Positions 34,324 through 41,999 of a stretch of DNA of 64,000 nucleotides are shown in pieces. Under the pieces are notes generated by a model that worked only from the letters and a program-made list of their open reading frames with translations, searched no databases and was not told the origin of the DNA. Within the stretch, counting starts at the first letter, position 1. Every line of letters begins with the position of its first letter. The stretch covers positions 124,001 through 188,000 of the forward strand of contig NC_019958.1 of NCBI RefSeq assembly GCF_000328565.1. Reading direction: 5' to 3'. The position numbers and the translations under genes were made by a program. Source of the stretch: Mycobacterium sp. JS623. GTDB lineage: Bacteria; Actinomycetota; Actinomycetes; Mycobacteriales; Mycobacteriaceae.

Positions 34324-35609
34324 GCTGTTATCGCCGTGACGGTCGTGTCCCACTGAGAGAGGCGGTCATCAAGTTCGTGCACGGCGGTGCTGTCAGTCCA
34401 CTCGTCGAGCATCGTGCGCACTGAGTGAATGCGGCGGCTCAATGTGGCCGAGGACGAGGGTCCCATCTCGTCGAGTGCGGCGGTGAGTAGGGCTGCGGCT
34501 TGTTCAGGTTCTCGCCCGACGGCGTGGACGGCGGCCAGGTCGCACAACGTCAGTGCTCGCGTCTTCACATCGTTGGTGGGCAGTTCATTGAGTGCACGAT
34601 CCAATGCCATCCGGGCATCGGTGAGCCGGCCGGCCGACAACAGTGTGTTGGCTTTGGCTATCGCCATCCGATGTGTGGTGAACCAGTCGAGCCAGGGGGG
34701 CTGGCCGTCGGCTCCACGCAAGGACTGCTCGGCGTGTGCGATGAGTGTGGCGGCGTGTCCGTGGTCGCCGGCGCGCGAAGCTATGTCGGCCTCGATGGTG
34801 TCCAGCCATGCTTGCAGTCGCTGCGGGTTTCCGCCGCGCCGTGAGAAGGATCGGGCGGATCTGATGAGTTCTCGTGCTTGGGGCAGGTCGCCGCCGTCGT
34901 CGTCGCGCGTGGTCGCCAGCGCGAGGTGACCGAGGGCGGCCGCGCCCAGCGACTCGTCTTCGGTCAGGCGGGCGCATTCGAGCGCTTCGGTGAAGCAGGC
35001 ACGAGAGTCGCCGGGTCGATGTACGTCGAAGAGCAGTACGCGGCCGGCGAGCATCCAGGCCAGGGCAACTGGGGTTGCCAGCTCAGTGGTGTCGGTGCCG
35101 GTGGCCGCAAGCAGCGACGCCCCGAGTTCTGCGTGTCGAAAGATGGGCTGCTGCAGCATCTTTGCTGGGACGTGCCAGTACATGTCGCTGTAGAGGGTCG
35201 TCATCTGCGCGTACCTGGCGGTGGCCTGAGCGGATCCCATCTCGTGGAAGTGCGGCGGGGGAGTGGGGCTTTCGGGGGCTGGGGGAAGGATCGGGCGAGA
35301 GGGTCGACCACCGCGTTCTGCTGCGGACAGTGCCGTGCGCTCCGAGCGGGGCGTGAAGCCCAGATCTGTGATGGGCAGTCCGAACAGCGCCTCGAGCGCG
35401 TCGATGTGCGGCCGGTGAGGCCAGCCTGGATTGTCAGACTCCCACCGCCGGACGGTGCGCGTAGTGACCGAGAGCGGGACGAGGCCGAGTTCGGCGGCCT
35501 TCGCGGTTAGAGCGCCGACGAAGTCCGCTTGTGAGGTGAGGCCGCGTTCGCGACGGGCGGCGCGTAGCCGGACATTTCCGCCGGGCGGTGCGGTCATGGC
35601 CAACATCAT
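34320..35609 (-). CDS. HTH regulator with TPR-like C-terminal domain
   Basis: A ~429-residue protein. An N-terminal HTH-like region (residues ~10-85, RLRAARRERGLTSQADFVGA, then SVTTRTVRRWESDNPGWPHR) is followed by an alpha-helical repeat domain, with TPR-like units such as PGDSRACFTEALECARLTED and GRLTDARMALDRALNELP. This is the layout of actinobacterial regulators of the NsdA type and of some signal-peptide-sensing regulators. Start is uncertain: ATG 35609, 35606 or 35597. Its stop overlaps the tandem-HTH regulator, so the two are coexpressed, and it is divergent from the WhiB operon, which it may control. Confidence 0.75.
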   Translation of the reverse strand: MMLAMTAPPGGNVRLRAARRERGLTSQADFVGALTAKAAELGLVPLSVTTRTVRRWESDNPGWPHRPHIDALEALFGLPITDLGFTPRSERTALSAAERGGRPSRPILPPAPESPTPPPHFHEMGSAQATARYAQMTTLYSDMYWHVPAKMLQQPIFRHAELGASLLAATGTDTTELATPVALAWMLAGRVLLFDVHRPGDSRACFTEALECARLTEDESLGAAALGHLALATTRDDDGGDLPQARELIRSARSFSRRGGNPQRLQAWLDTIEADIASRAGDHGHAATLIAHAEQSLRGADGQPPWLDWFTTHRMAIAKANTLLSAGRLTDARMALDRALNELPTNDVKTRALTLCDLAAVHAVGREPEQAAALLTAALDEMGPSSSATLSRRIHSVRTMLDEWTDSTAVHELDDRLSQWDTTVTAITA

Positions 35610-35787
35610 ACGTCCTGGTCAGCGGCGGACATAGCCCGGCGAGAGGACATAACTCCGGCACGGATAGTCGTTTTTGTCCGCTTATCGCGGCGCGCTGGTG
35701 GTGGTCTCCTACCGATTTGGGTGGACGGCACACGAAATGACTCCGTTCAGCTGTTGACGGCGTCTCTATTCGGGGTTTACAGTCAGT

Positions 35788-35826
35788 CCCATACGGAGAC
35801 GCCGAGCGATCCCATTCGGAGTCACC
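35788..35826 (+). repeat. Direct repeats in the promoter region of the WhiB operon
   Basis: CCCATACGGAGACGCC (35788-35803) and CCCATTCGGAGTCACC (35811-35826) match at 13 of 16 positions, 23 bases apart. An inverted repeat GGCGTCTC (35759-35766) / GAGACGCC (35797-35804) overlaps them. They follow TTGACG at 35755, a possible -35. Likely operators between the divergent regulator and WhiB operons. Confidence 0.45.
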
Positions 35827-35881
35827 AACAACGGAATCGAAGGAGGCGGCCCCACACGCGAACCTCAGAGCGAGCCGGCGA

Positions 35882-35983
35882 ATGGCCACAGACACGCACC
35901 CGCGGGTGGTGAAGGGAAGGTCCGGCGCGCGGCCCAGAAATGCGACAGCCCTCGGTGACCGGGGGGTCGTCACCGAGGGCTAG
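35882..35983 (+). other. Possible 33-codon leader frame before the WhiB operon
   Basis: ATG 35882 opens a short frame ending TAG at 35981-35983, with only a modest GAGCGAG site. Its last codons lie inside the hairpin at 35947-35981. Leader-peptide control of that hairpin is a speculation worth testing. The rest of 35610-36045 holds the divergent promoters and repeats. Confidence 0.25.
35947..35981 (+). terminator. Hairpin in the leader of the WhiB operon (terminator or attenuator)
   Basis: Perfect 13-bp stem AGCCCTCGGTGAC (35947-35959) and GTCACCGAGGGCT (35969-35981) with a 9-base loop, 65 bases before the WhiB-like start. No T-run follows. Its location between promoter and gene suggests attenuation. 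Confidence 0.5.
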
Positions 35984-36045
35984 TCCTTGCTATCGCCGAT
36001 CGAGCCACGAACTGGATCGGCATCCACCCGAAGGGGGAGATCGCT

Positions 36046-36951
36046 TTGAACGACGTCCAAGAGTTTACCGCAGCACCAGTCACCATCACAGCCACGACAC
36101 TGCCGCCGCACGACCTCGTGATGGGTGTGGCCAACGTCCTTGACGGTGCACGCACCATTGCGCTGCGCAAATGGGACAAAGACCGCTGCGACCTGTACCA
36201 CGTGGCCGAGCGTGCCTGGCGCGCACAGGCAATGGTTGTGCCTCTCGCTGCCGTCACGGCGCAACTGCGCCGCGTCGTCCCTGACGGCAAGCTGCTCAGC
36301 TATCAGGATCAGGAAGGGCGCACCCGCGCCGACGTCGCGGCCAAGTTCACCGAAGCACGCGAAGCGCTCCTCGCCGGCAACACCTTCCTCGCGCGACAGA
36401 CCAGCGACATGGAGGCCCCTCACCGCGAAGACTCCACTCGCGCCGAAGCGCCACTCATCGTCGGCGACAACGAGGACGAGCCCCCCACCACCGCAGTCAC
36501 CAACATTTCCCTAGCCCATCTCCTGGGCTTAGACCTCTCCGACGACCAGTGGCAGCGCAAGAGCTTGTGCGCCCAAACCGACCCGGAGGCCTTCTTCCCC
36601 GAAAAGGGCGGATCAACCCGCGACGCAAAGCGCATCTGCCAGCGCTGCCCCGTCATCGGAGATTGCCTCAACGCCGCGCTCGCCAACGACGAACGGTTCG
36701 GTATCTGGGGAGGCCTGAGCGAGCGCGAGCGTCGGCGCCTCAAGCGCAATCTCGAGGCCGCCGCTAATGGCGCCGACCCTACCGACGTGGACGCCGACGA
36801 CTTCGACGAGGACCTCTCCGAGCTCGACGAGGACGGTCTCGACGTCGATGACAACGATGATCTCGACGACGTCGATGACGATGCCCTGAGTCTGGACGAC
36901 TTCGACCTCGACTCGGTGGACGACTTCGACGACATCAGGAAAGCCGGATGA
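36046..36951 (+). CDS. Hybrid WhiB-like iron-sulphur regulator with acidic tail
   Basis: A 301-residue protein starting at TTG 36046 (GGGGGAGA site six bases upstream). Residues ~1-110 are an unrecognised helical domain (VANVLDGARTIALRKW, DLYHVAERAWRAQAM). Residues ~170-235 form a WhiB domain: one cysteine in SLCAQTDPEAFFP, the pair in ICQRCP, then the fourth in GDCLNAAL, with the GIWGG turn and a basic ERERRRLKR tail, so all four [4Fe-4S] ligands are present. The last ~65 residues are almost all Asp, Glu and Leu. WhiB proteins are usually 80-140 residues, so this is an unusual fusion. It leads an operon whose third gene carries a WhiA-type HTH; WhiB and WhiA act together in Streptomyces. Confidence 0.85.
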   Translation: MNDVQEFTAAPVTITATTLPPHDLVMGVANVLDGARTIALRKWDKDRCDLYHVAERAWRAQAMVVPLAAVTAQLRRVVPDGKLLSYQDQEGRTRADVAAKFTEAREALLAGNTFLARQTSDMEAPHREDSTRAEAPLIVGDNEDEPPTTAVTNISLAHLLGLDLSDDQWQRKSLCAQTDPEAFFPEKGGSTRDAKRICQRCPVIGDCLNAALANDERFGIWGGLSERERRRLKRNLEAAANGADPTDVDADDFDEDLSELDEDGLDVDDNDDLDDVDDDALSLDDFDLDSVDDFDDIRKAG

Positions 36952-37223
36952 CCGCGGCGGGGCGACCCCCAGTCGGACCGGCGACACGCACACCATCGGC
37001 TGCCCGCCAGGCCAACGCCGTATCGGCGGCCGGCAGCCACGTGGGGAAGAAACACGCTTTCGCGCACCGGGTGAGGGGTTCGGTGAGCGGAGGGTCCCGG
37101 TGGCGGGGCCGGCACGCGATCGGCGCGGACCCGCGCCGCACCGCCGGTGATCACCATCGCGACGGGCATCAGGCCGTCACGTCACCGGACCGGGGGACGG
37201 CGACGAGGGGGCGGCGGTTCTGA
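36948..37223 (+). CDS. Small basic protein in the WhiB operon
   Basis: A 91-residue, very basic Arg/Gly/Ala-rich protein. Its ATG overlaps the WhiB stop (ATGA at 36948) and its TGA overlaps the next ATG (TGATG at 37221), the same coupling as the rest of the operon, which is the main reason to accept it. Composition is low complexity with no domain recognised; it may be a nucleic-acid-binding peptide or a non-functional spacer frame. Confidence 0.45.
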   Translation: MTAAGRPPVGPATRTPSAARQANAVSAAGSHVGKKHAFAHRVRGSVSGGSRWRGRHAIGADPRRTAGDHHRDGHQAVTSPDRGTATRGRRF

Positions 37224-37684
37224 TGTCTCGTCACAGCTATCCCGGCTCGGGGCGGACGTGGCGTAACGCAGAGTCCCTTGGTGCCGCCAACGAACACCGG
37301 CGGCGAGACGCCGCGTCGCGACAATCAGCGCGCGCCCGGGCCGCCCTGGAAGTCCTCACCTCGGTCAACCTCTCCAGGTCGCCGGTCTGGCGACGACGCT
37401 GGTTGGAGGTACTGCAGCGGCGCGCCGCAGATGACCAGTCATCTTTGGCCGATCTAGCCGCGAAGATGTCTCCACCGATGACTAAGAGCGCATTCAGTTG
37501 CCAGCTCGACCGAGCCTGTCTGTTCGCGGAAGAGCTTGCCGCAGCGGCGAATCGAGCACCGAACGGCAGTTCGTCGACGACGCCGATCGCTGTCCACCCA
37601 TCCGCTCACGATTCACTGGAAGCCGCCGCAGCGCCAGTTGGTGCGTCGGGCGCCGCGGCCTTGCCAGTCGGAGGCCACCGATGA
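37223..37684 (+). CDS. Stand-alone WhiA-type HTH protein
   Basis: A 153-residue protein whose central region (about residues 55-95) matches the C-terminal helix-turn-helix of WhiA sporulation regulators: DDQSSLADLAAKMSPPMTKS against the family pattern SL-ELG-L--PPLTKSAV. The N-terminal LAGLIDADG-like half of WhiA is absent, and full WhiA is ~325 residues, so this is a mini-WhiA. A second copy of the same domain is encoded at 54756-55055. It is translationally coupled within the WhiB-led operon, so a WhiA/WhiB-type partnership on the plasmid is plausible. The tail is low complexity. Confidence 0.75.
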   Translation: MSRHSYPGSGRTWRNAESLGAANEHRRRDAASRQSARARAALEVLTSVNLSRSPVWRRRWLEVLQRRAADDQSSLADLAAKMSPPMTKSAFSCQLDRACLFAEELAAAANRAPNGSSSTTPIAVHPSAHDSLEAAAAPVGASGAAALPVGGHR

Positions 37685-37932
37685 CTACATCGCGATCGAG
37701 CGAGTTTCCGCCGTCCACGTCATGCCGGTACGAGCCACACACCGCGGAGGGGCAGCAGATGGCATCTCCTGAGATCTCCGATGCGGTTGGTGACAGGAAA
37801 TTCGCCATGGCCACCTTCGTGCCGCGGCCGCCTGCCCGATGCTCCATCTGTCGGCATCCAGCCCCCGCTGGGGTTGACACGTGCACGACCTGCCTGGCCG
37901 ACTACGGCCTACCTCTACCAGGGGTGGCGTAG
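37681..37932 (+). CDS. Small zinc-ribbon protein
   Basis: An 83-residue protein beginning at ATG 37681 with an ATGA overlap to the WhiA-HTH gene. The C-terminal half carries two CxxC pairs (CSICRHPAP and CTTCLADY), a probable zinc ribbon. It probably binds nucleic acid or protein; no closer family seen. Confidence 0.6.
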   Translation: MTTSRSSEFPPSTSCRYEPHTAEGQQMASPEISDAVGDRKFAMATFVPRPPARCSICRHPAPAGVDTCTTCLADYGLPLPGVA

Positions 37933-37935
37933 CGC

Positions 37936-38289
37936 ATGACCGTCTACGTCGACAACATGCGGCTATCGGCACAGGTGGGCACGATCACCGGCAGGTGGTC
38001 ACACCTGATGGCCGACTCCGACGATGAACTCAATGAGTTCGCCGCTAAGCTCGGCCTCAAGAAGGCCTGGGCGCAGCATCCCGGGACGGCCCTTTCGCAC
38101 TACGACGTGACCGACTCCAAGCGGCGGCAGGCGATCGCCCTAGGAGCGGTCCCCATCGACTACGGCGGGGACATATCGATAGCCCTCATCCGCCGTAAGG
38201 TCACGGATTCACTTGTTCCGCAGCAGCTTTCGTTGACGTTGGAGGCGGACGAAGTTGCCGAGGGGTCGACCTCGGAGGGGCGAACATGA
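37936..38289 (+). CDS. DUF4031 family protein
   Basis: A 117-residue protein with the hallmark opening MTVYVDNMR and the downstream WSHLMADSDDELNEFAAKLG and HYDVTDSKRRQAIALGA segments of DUF4031. The family is common in actinophages and plasmids; function unknown, with a small alpha/beta fold perhaps related to metal-dependent hydrolases. It starts 3 bases after the zinc-ribbon gene and overlaps the next start. Confidence 0.8.
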   Translation: MTVYVDNMRLSAQVGTITGRWSHLMADSDDELNEFAAKLGLKKAWAQHPGTALSHYDVTDSKRRQAIALGAVPIDYGGDISIALIRRKVTDSLVPQQLSLTLEADEVAEGSTSEGRT

Positions 38290-38864
38290 CCTCGATATTG
38301 GAGCGCGCGCCCGCGGCTCACCCTTTCGTCAGTCAAGCCGTGCGTGTCGGTGAACAATGCGTTGACCTCACGGCGCAACGCACGACCTGCCCCGATTTGG
38401 TCATCACCCCGCGCATCGACGCGTCTGAGTTGGGTTCACTGCGCCTTGTCGACGGACTGGCCCTGGTTCATCGCTGCACCGGGACGATGATTGCGGCGGG
38501 ACGGGCTGAGGTCCTTCACGACCTTGCTGAGCGCCTCAGCACCGTCGATTGGGACTCCGTTGGTGGCGACGTTGTCGACCACGCGCGTCGGCTCTTTTCA
38601 GACCTGACACCTGCGCAGGGAGTTCCGTCGGAGCTGGTGGGCGTGGTCTTCTGCGATATGGCCCTGATCGAGTATCGGTCACCTGCACAGGCAGAACTAC
38701 CCGGATCAGTCCCCGCCGGCGCCATGCGGTCCGACCGCACTCAGCTGCATCCCCACGCCCACACCTCAACGCGCACAGGACCGGGCGCTCCCGCGGCGAC
38801 GCCGGGACACCTGCCGAACGGTGACGATGACTACGCTCACGCCTCCTCATGGAGGCGTCAGTGA
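38286..38864 (+). CDS. Hypothetical protein, 192 aa
   Basis: Starts at ATG 38286, overlapping the DUF4031 stop (ATGA). The first ~140 residues look folded (LVIRPRID-like opening, RLVDGLALVHRC, AEVLHDLAERLSTVDWDS); the last 45 are His/Thr/Pro-rich and probably disordered. No family recognised. Its end overlaps the next gene's GTG. Confidence 0.6.
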   Translation: MTSILERAPAAHPFVSQAVRVGEQCVDLTAQRTTCPDLVITPRIDASELGSLRLVDGLALVHRCTGTMIAAGRAEVLHDLAERLSTVDWDSVGGDVVDHARRLFSDLTPAQGVPSELVGVVFCDMALIEYRSPAQAELPGSVPAGAMRSDRTQLHPHAHTSTRTGPGAPAATPGHLPNGDDDYAHASSWRRQ

Positions 38865-39568
38865 GGACCGACGCTGCACGGATGAGCCGGCGCAGGCCGG
38901 GGCCTGGCGCCCTAGCCACGCCAGCATCGCAAGGTGGAGCGCTTGTTCGAGGCACCGTCACCTCGCCCGCGGACCAGGACGGGCAAGTGCAAGCGGTGCC
39001 CCTGCAGCGGGCCCGCCGGCAGGTCTGGCCCATGCGCGGAGCGTCGTCCTGGCACAAGAGGGGTCCTCAGCGGCGGGTAGTGCGTTGCTGGGATCCCCGG
39101 CAGCCACTGCTTGGTTGGGTGCTGTCGGCGCAGAGTCGCCCCCACTACCGCGCCGCAGCGGTTCATCGTCGATGTGCGCTGATTGCGCGAGGCCTGGGCT
39201 ACGGCGGAGTCGACATAGGCTTCATCAGCCCGCCGACGGAACCTGCTGGCGGTGAACCAAGCGCCAGTGCTGGCCCACTGGACCCGACCGCGCTCCGATC
39301 ACTGGCTCACGATCGTGATCTGGTGGTTCTGGCGTGGGGGAACGCCATTGATGTCCACTGCGGCGCAGCTGCGGCCCGTCTTCTTCAGCAGGAGTTGGCC
39401 CGCCACTGCGGCTCGTTGGCGGTATTGGGGTGGACGACGGACGGCCGGCCCCTGGACGTGGACGGCGCGCGCCGGGCCCCGACGCTGAGCTGTTTGTGTT
39501 GTGCGCCAAGTGGCTCCTATGACCATGACGCCCGGTTCGACCGGTTGGTGATGGGGGAGGTGTCGTGA
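38861..39568 (+). CDS. Divergent DUF1643-like protein
   Basis: A ~235-residue protein from GTG 38861 (GTGA overlap; ATG 38849 possible). The C-terminal ~150 residues follow DUF1643, including RRCALIARGLGYGGVDIGF, the HDRDLVVLAWG strand and HCGSLAVLGWTTDGRP. The Asn-Pro-Ser motif that normally lies early in the domain is not found (QSRPHYRAAAV instead). The N-terminus is basic and low complexity. DUF1643 proteins are frequent in phages and defence-related loci, function unknown. The missing motif suggests a specialised or decayed copy. Confidence 0.6.
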   Translation: MRTDAARMSRRRPGPGALATPASQGGALVRGTVTSPADQDGQVQAVPLQRARRQVWPMRGASSWHKRGPQRRVVRCWDPRQPLLGWVLSAQSRPHYRAAAVHRRCALIARGLGYGGVDIGFISPPTEPAGGEPSASAGPLDPTALRSLAHDRDLVVLAWGNAIDVHCGAAAARLLQQELARHCGSLAVLGWTTDGRPLDVDGARRAPTLSCLCCAPSGSYDHDARFDRLVMGEVS

Positions 39569-40050
39569 CTCTCGATGGCTTGGTGTCGGCATCTGAATTC
39601 GCGTCGGTAACCGATATCGCCCGGCATCGGCCGCCGCCCCGTCGGCGCGGGGCCAGTCGCGATGTGTCCGCTGACGGACTGGCGGTGATGGCCGCACTGC
39701 GCGATCACGAGTTGGTCGGTGAGGCGAAGTTGCTCGTCGTCTGTTGGATCACCACACACGCGGATCGGGTGAGCGTCGGTGACGATATGGAGCCTCCAAC
39801 GATTTTGGACGCGGCGCGAATGGCCACGGGGCTACGGGGGACGGCGGCGTTGCGCTGGGTGGCCTCCGTGGTGGCAGTGGAGGCTAAGCGCTCCGACCCG
39901 GCGCTTGCGCGCTACATCGACGTCGACTGGCCGCGGTTGTGCCAGTGGGCAGCGGGATACCTCGCCGAGGCTCACTGGGGCCCTGAGCAGCCTGTTGGCG
40001 CGCTCCATCGTGTCGTTCCACAAGTTTCCCGCGGTGACATGTTGCGATGA
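39565..40050 (+). CDS. Hypothetical protein, 161 aa, ahead of the replication genes
   Basis: Starts at GTG 39565 (GTGA overlap). A helical soluble protein (SADGLAVMAALRDHELVGEA, LLVVCWITTHADRVSVGDD) with a possible winged-helix look (PPTILDAARMATGLRGTAALRWVA). It lies in the operon before the putative replication initiator. Function unknown. Confidence 0.6.
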   Translation: MTLDGLVSASEFASVTDIARHRPPPRRRGASRDVSADGLAVMAALRDHELVGEAKLLVVCWITTHADRVSVGDDMEPPTILDAARMATGLRGTAALRWVASVVAVEAKRSDPALARYIDVDWPRLCQWAAGYLAEAHWGPEQPVGALHRVVPQVSRGDMLR

Positions 40051-40163
40051 ACCAGTGGCGCGCGTACGCGCGCATCCACGGGAGTGTCATTCGCGGCGGC
40101 AATGAGGAGGTGCAGCTACTACATCGCGCGACACTGCGCGCCCTGGGAACGGGGCGCTGCTGA
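40047..40163 (+). CDS. 38-aa microprotein closing the WhiB-led operon
   Basis: ATG 40047 overlaps the previous stop (ATGA), continuing the chain of overlaps seen in the operon. The product begins MNQWRAYARIHGSVIRG and is basic. Its early codons contain a 16-bp perfect palindrome (40058-40073). Acceptance rests on the overlap pattern only. Confidence 0.4.
   Translation: MNQWRAYARIHGSVIRGGNEEVQLLHRATLRALGTGRC
40058..40073. repeat. Perfect 16-bp palindrome, copy 1
   Basis: GCGCGCGTACGCGCGC. The central 14 bases recur at 46398-46411, in a promoter region between two DNA-binding-protein genes. It is a candidate operator for the same dimeric protein. Confidence 0.5.
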
Positions 40164-40676
40164 GTCGACCTCATAACTAAATCAGTAGGGGCACATACGG
40201 CAGTCCCCCCGTAGGGGGAGTTGGACGCTTTAAGCATGCCACCGGAGCGGTAACTCCGGGCCGTTTGAGAGCGAAGCGTCAACTTCGATCTCGTGCCCCT
40301 CGCGAAGCGAAGGGACTTTCACCGTGTCAGGTGGGTTCCAGGGTAGAACACGCCCTGATAGCAGTGCAAGCACTACAAGCACATTCCTTCGACGCATTAG
40401 CCAGAACCGCGCCCATGGCGTCGGTTCGAGGTGGGTGTCGTCGCAAAACGTCGCGCTGATCGACGTCGGTCACAGGTGTCTGCGCCGGACGGCGGCAGGA
40501 TCACTTACCTCGCATCGAGTCGCTCACGCGCGTCGTGAGCGGGGCCAGGCCGCGCCAGCAGATTGTCCGCCGGTCGGCAAGCCCTGCCGCAGTGGCGTGC
40601 ACTTTGCCGCCCGCGCACTGGCCTCCGCGGCGATCGATGTACGGCCGTGGACCTCGCTGAGGCGGGGTGCGGTGCG
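40164..40676. other. Non-coding region upstream of the putative rep gene (candidate origin)
   Basis: No credible gene. Visible structures: hairpin TCCCCC-CGTA-GGGGGA (40204-40219); hairpin CCGGAG-CGGTAA-CTCCGG (40242-40259); and repeated GCGAAGCG words around 40268-40310. A terminator for the upstream operon plus an origin or copy-control region for rep is the natural reading, not proven. Confidence 0.4.
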
Positions 40677-41999
40677 ATGACCCGCCTGACGACTACCTTG
40701 CCGTCGTCGCGTCGACGCCGCACTGCCACCGTCAGTCCGCGCCCGCGCGTGGAATTCTCCGACGCCGCAGCCGTAAGGGAACGCGTCGAAGGCAGCGCAG
40801 CCGAACTCCGTCTGCGTGGCGCACGCCGACATGCCCTGACAGCCGTGCTCAAGCTGCTCTGCGGCTACAGCAGGCTTACCGACGACCGTGTGGGACTGTC
40901 GCAGATCGTCGACTTGATCGCCGCGGCCGGGTGGCGTCGTTACGACGTCAAGACCGTCGGGCGGGCACTGGCGTCCCTGGCGGCCGACGAGTTGATCCTC
41001 TATCGGCCCGCACAGGGCCGCGGGAAGCACGCCTTGGTCGCCATCCATACCCGGTTCACCGAAGGGATCGAGGTCCTTCAGCGGGACCGCTCCGGGCGCG
41101 TAATCGTCGACTACAGCAGCCGTTCCAAGACCGATTCCGTCACCTTTTCCGAGCCGCTTCCTTATATAGACCAAAAGAATTACCTCCCTACCCTCCGAAA
41201 CGACAGGCGCCGCGAGACTTCTCGACCGATTGGGGTGAGGGTTCCCCGAGGCGAACTCAAAACCGTCATGGACGGACTGCCCGAACCGATGGCTCAGCTG
41301 CCCAGGCACCTGCGGTGGAAGCTCGGAAGTGAGATCCTGCAACGACTCAAGCGGGGTTGGCGCGCTGACCAGATCCTCGAGGTCCTCAACGCTGAAATGC
41401 CTGCTCAAGTGCAACGCCCGTACAAGCTCGCCATCTGGCGTCTGCAGCAAAATGTCGTGGGTGCGGGTCCTCGGCTGCGCCCACTGCAAGCCGCGTGGGA
41501 CGCCCGCGCTGCAGCCGCGGCGCGCGCTGAAGCAGAGGACACCAAAGACCGCCGCTTCGCCGCTCTGGCGGCGATGACCAGCCCAGAGCTGCGCGCACAG
41601 GTGCTTCTCGCCGACGAGGCGAAGTTCGGGCGGCGGTCACAGGACCCGATGGCTGCTTTGGGGGTGGCCGCCCGCCTGGTGACTTTCATGTTCCCGGAAA
41701 TGCCGCTGGCGGAGGCGTTGGCGCGCTGGGCAAGCGATGTCCTTGCCGGCTACGAGCCGCAACCTGTTGCAGCCGAACCTGTTTCGGCAGTGCCGTCGTT
41801 GAGTGAGGAACTCCAGATGGACCTGGCGATCACTGGTGGTTGCAACTGCGTGGTGTGCGGATCCGACCACGGCACCTACCGCCCGGAGCTGCCGTTGAAG
41901 GCCATGGCAACGGTGTGTGACCAGTGCTGGCCCGACATCGCTGCCGATCTCGCTGGCGGTGGCGACGAGGACGAATTCGAGGAGGCGATCTCGGCATGA
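40677..41999 (+). CDS. Putative plasmid replication initiator with zinc-ribbon tail
   Basis: A 440-residue protein from ATG 40677 (the frame is open upstream, but no better start has a ribosome site). Residues ~30-130 look like a winged-helix DNA-binding domain (RLRGARRHALTAVLKLLCGY, VGRALASLAADELILYRP). The middle is basic and helical (LPRHLRWKLGSEILQRLKRG), and the C-terminus has a CNCVVCG and VCDQCW zinc ribbon. The stop overlaps the dnaB ATG (ATGA), so it is coexpressed with a replicative helicase. Pairing of a winged-helix protein with DnaB is typical of theta-replicating actinobacterial plasmids. The Rep call is therefore an inference from context; no named Rep family was recognised. 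Confidence 0.6.
   Translation: MTRLTTTLPSSRRRRTATVSPRPRVEFSDAAAVRERVEGSAAELRLRGARRHALTAVLKLLCGYSRLTDDRVGLSQIVDLIAAAGWRRYDVKTVGRALASLAADELILYRPAQGRGKHALVAIHTRFTEGIEVLQRDRSGRVIVDYSSRSKTDSVTFSEPLPYIDQKNYLPTLRNDRRRETSRPIGVRVPRGELKTVMDGLPEPMAQLPRHLRWKLGSEILQRLKRGWRADQILEVLNAEMPAQVQRPYKLAIWRLQQNVVGAGPRLRPLQAAWDARAAAAARAEAEDTKDRRFAALAAMTSPELRAQVLLADEAKFGRRSQDPMAALGVAARLVTFMFPEMPLAEALARWASDVLAGYEPQPVAAEPVSAVPSLSEELQMDLAITGGCNCVVCGSDHGTYRPELPLKAMATVCDQCWPDIAADLAGGGDEDEFEEAISA

Noticed and set aside
40201..40310. tRNA or riboswitch in the hairpin-rich DNA before rep
   Set aside because: Stems are short and unconnected, with no cloverleaf or T-loop sequence. They look like terminator or origin structures.
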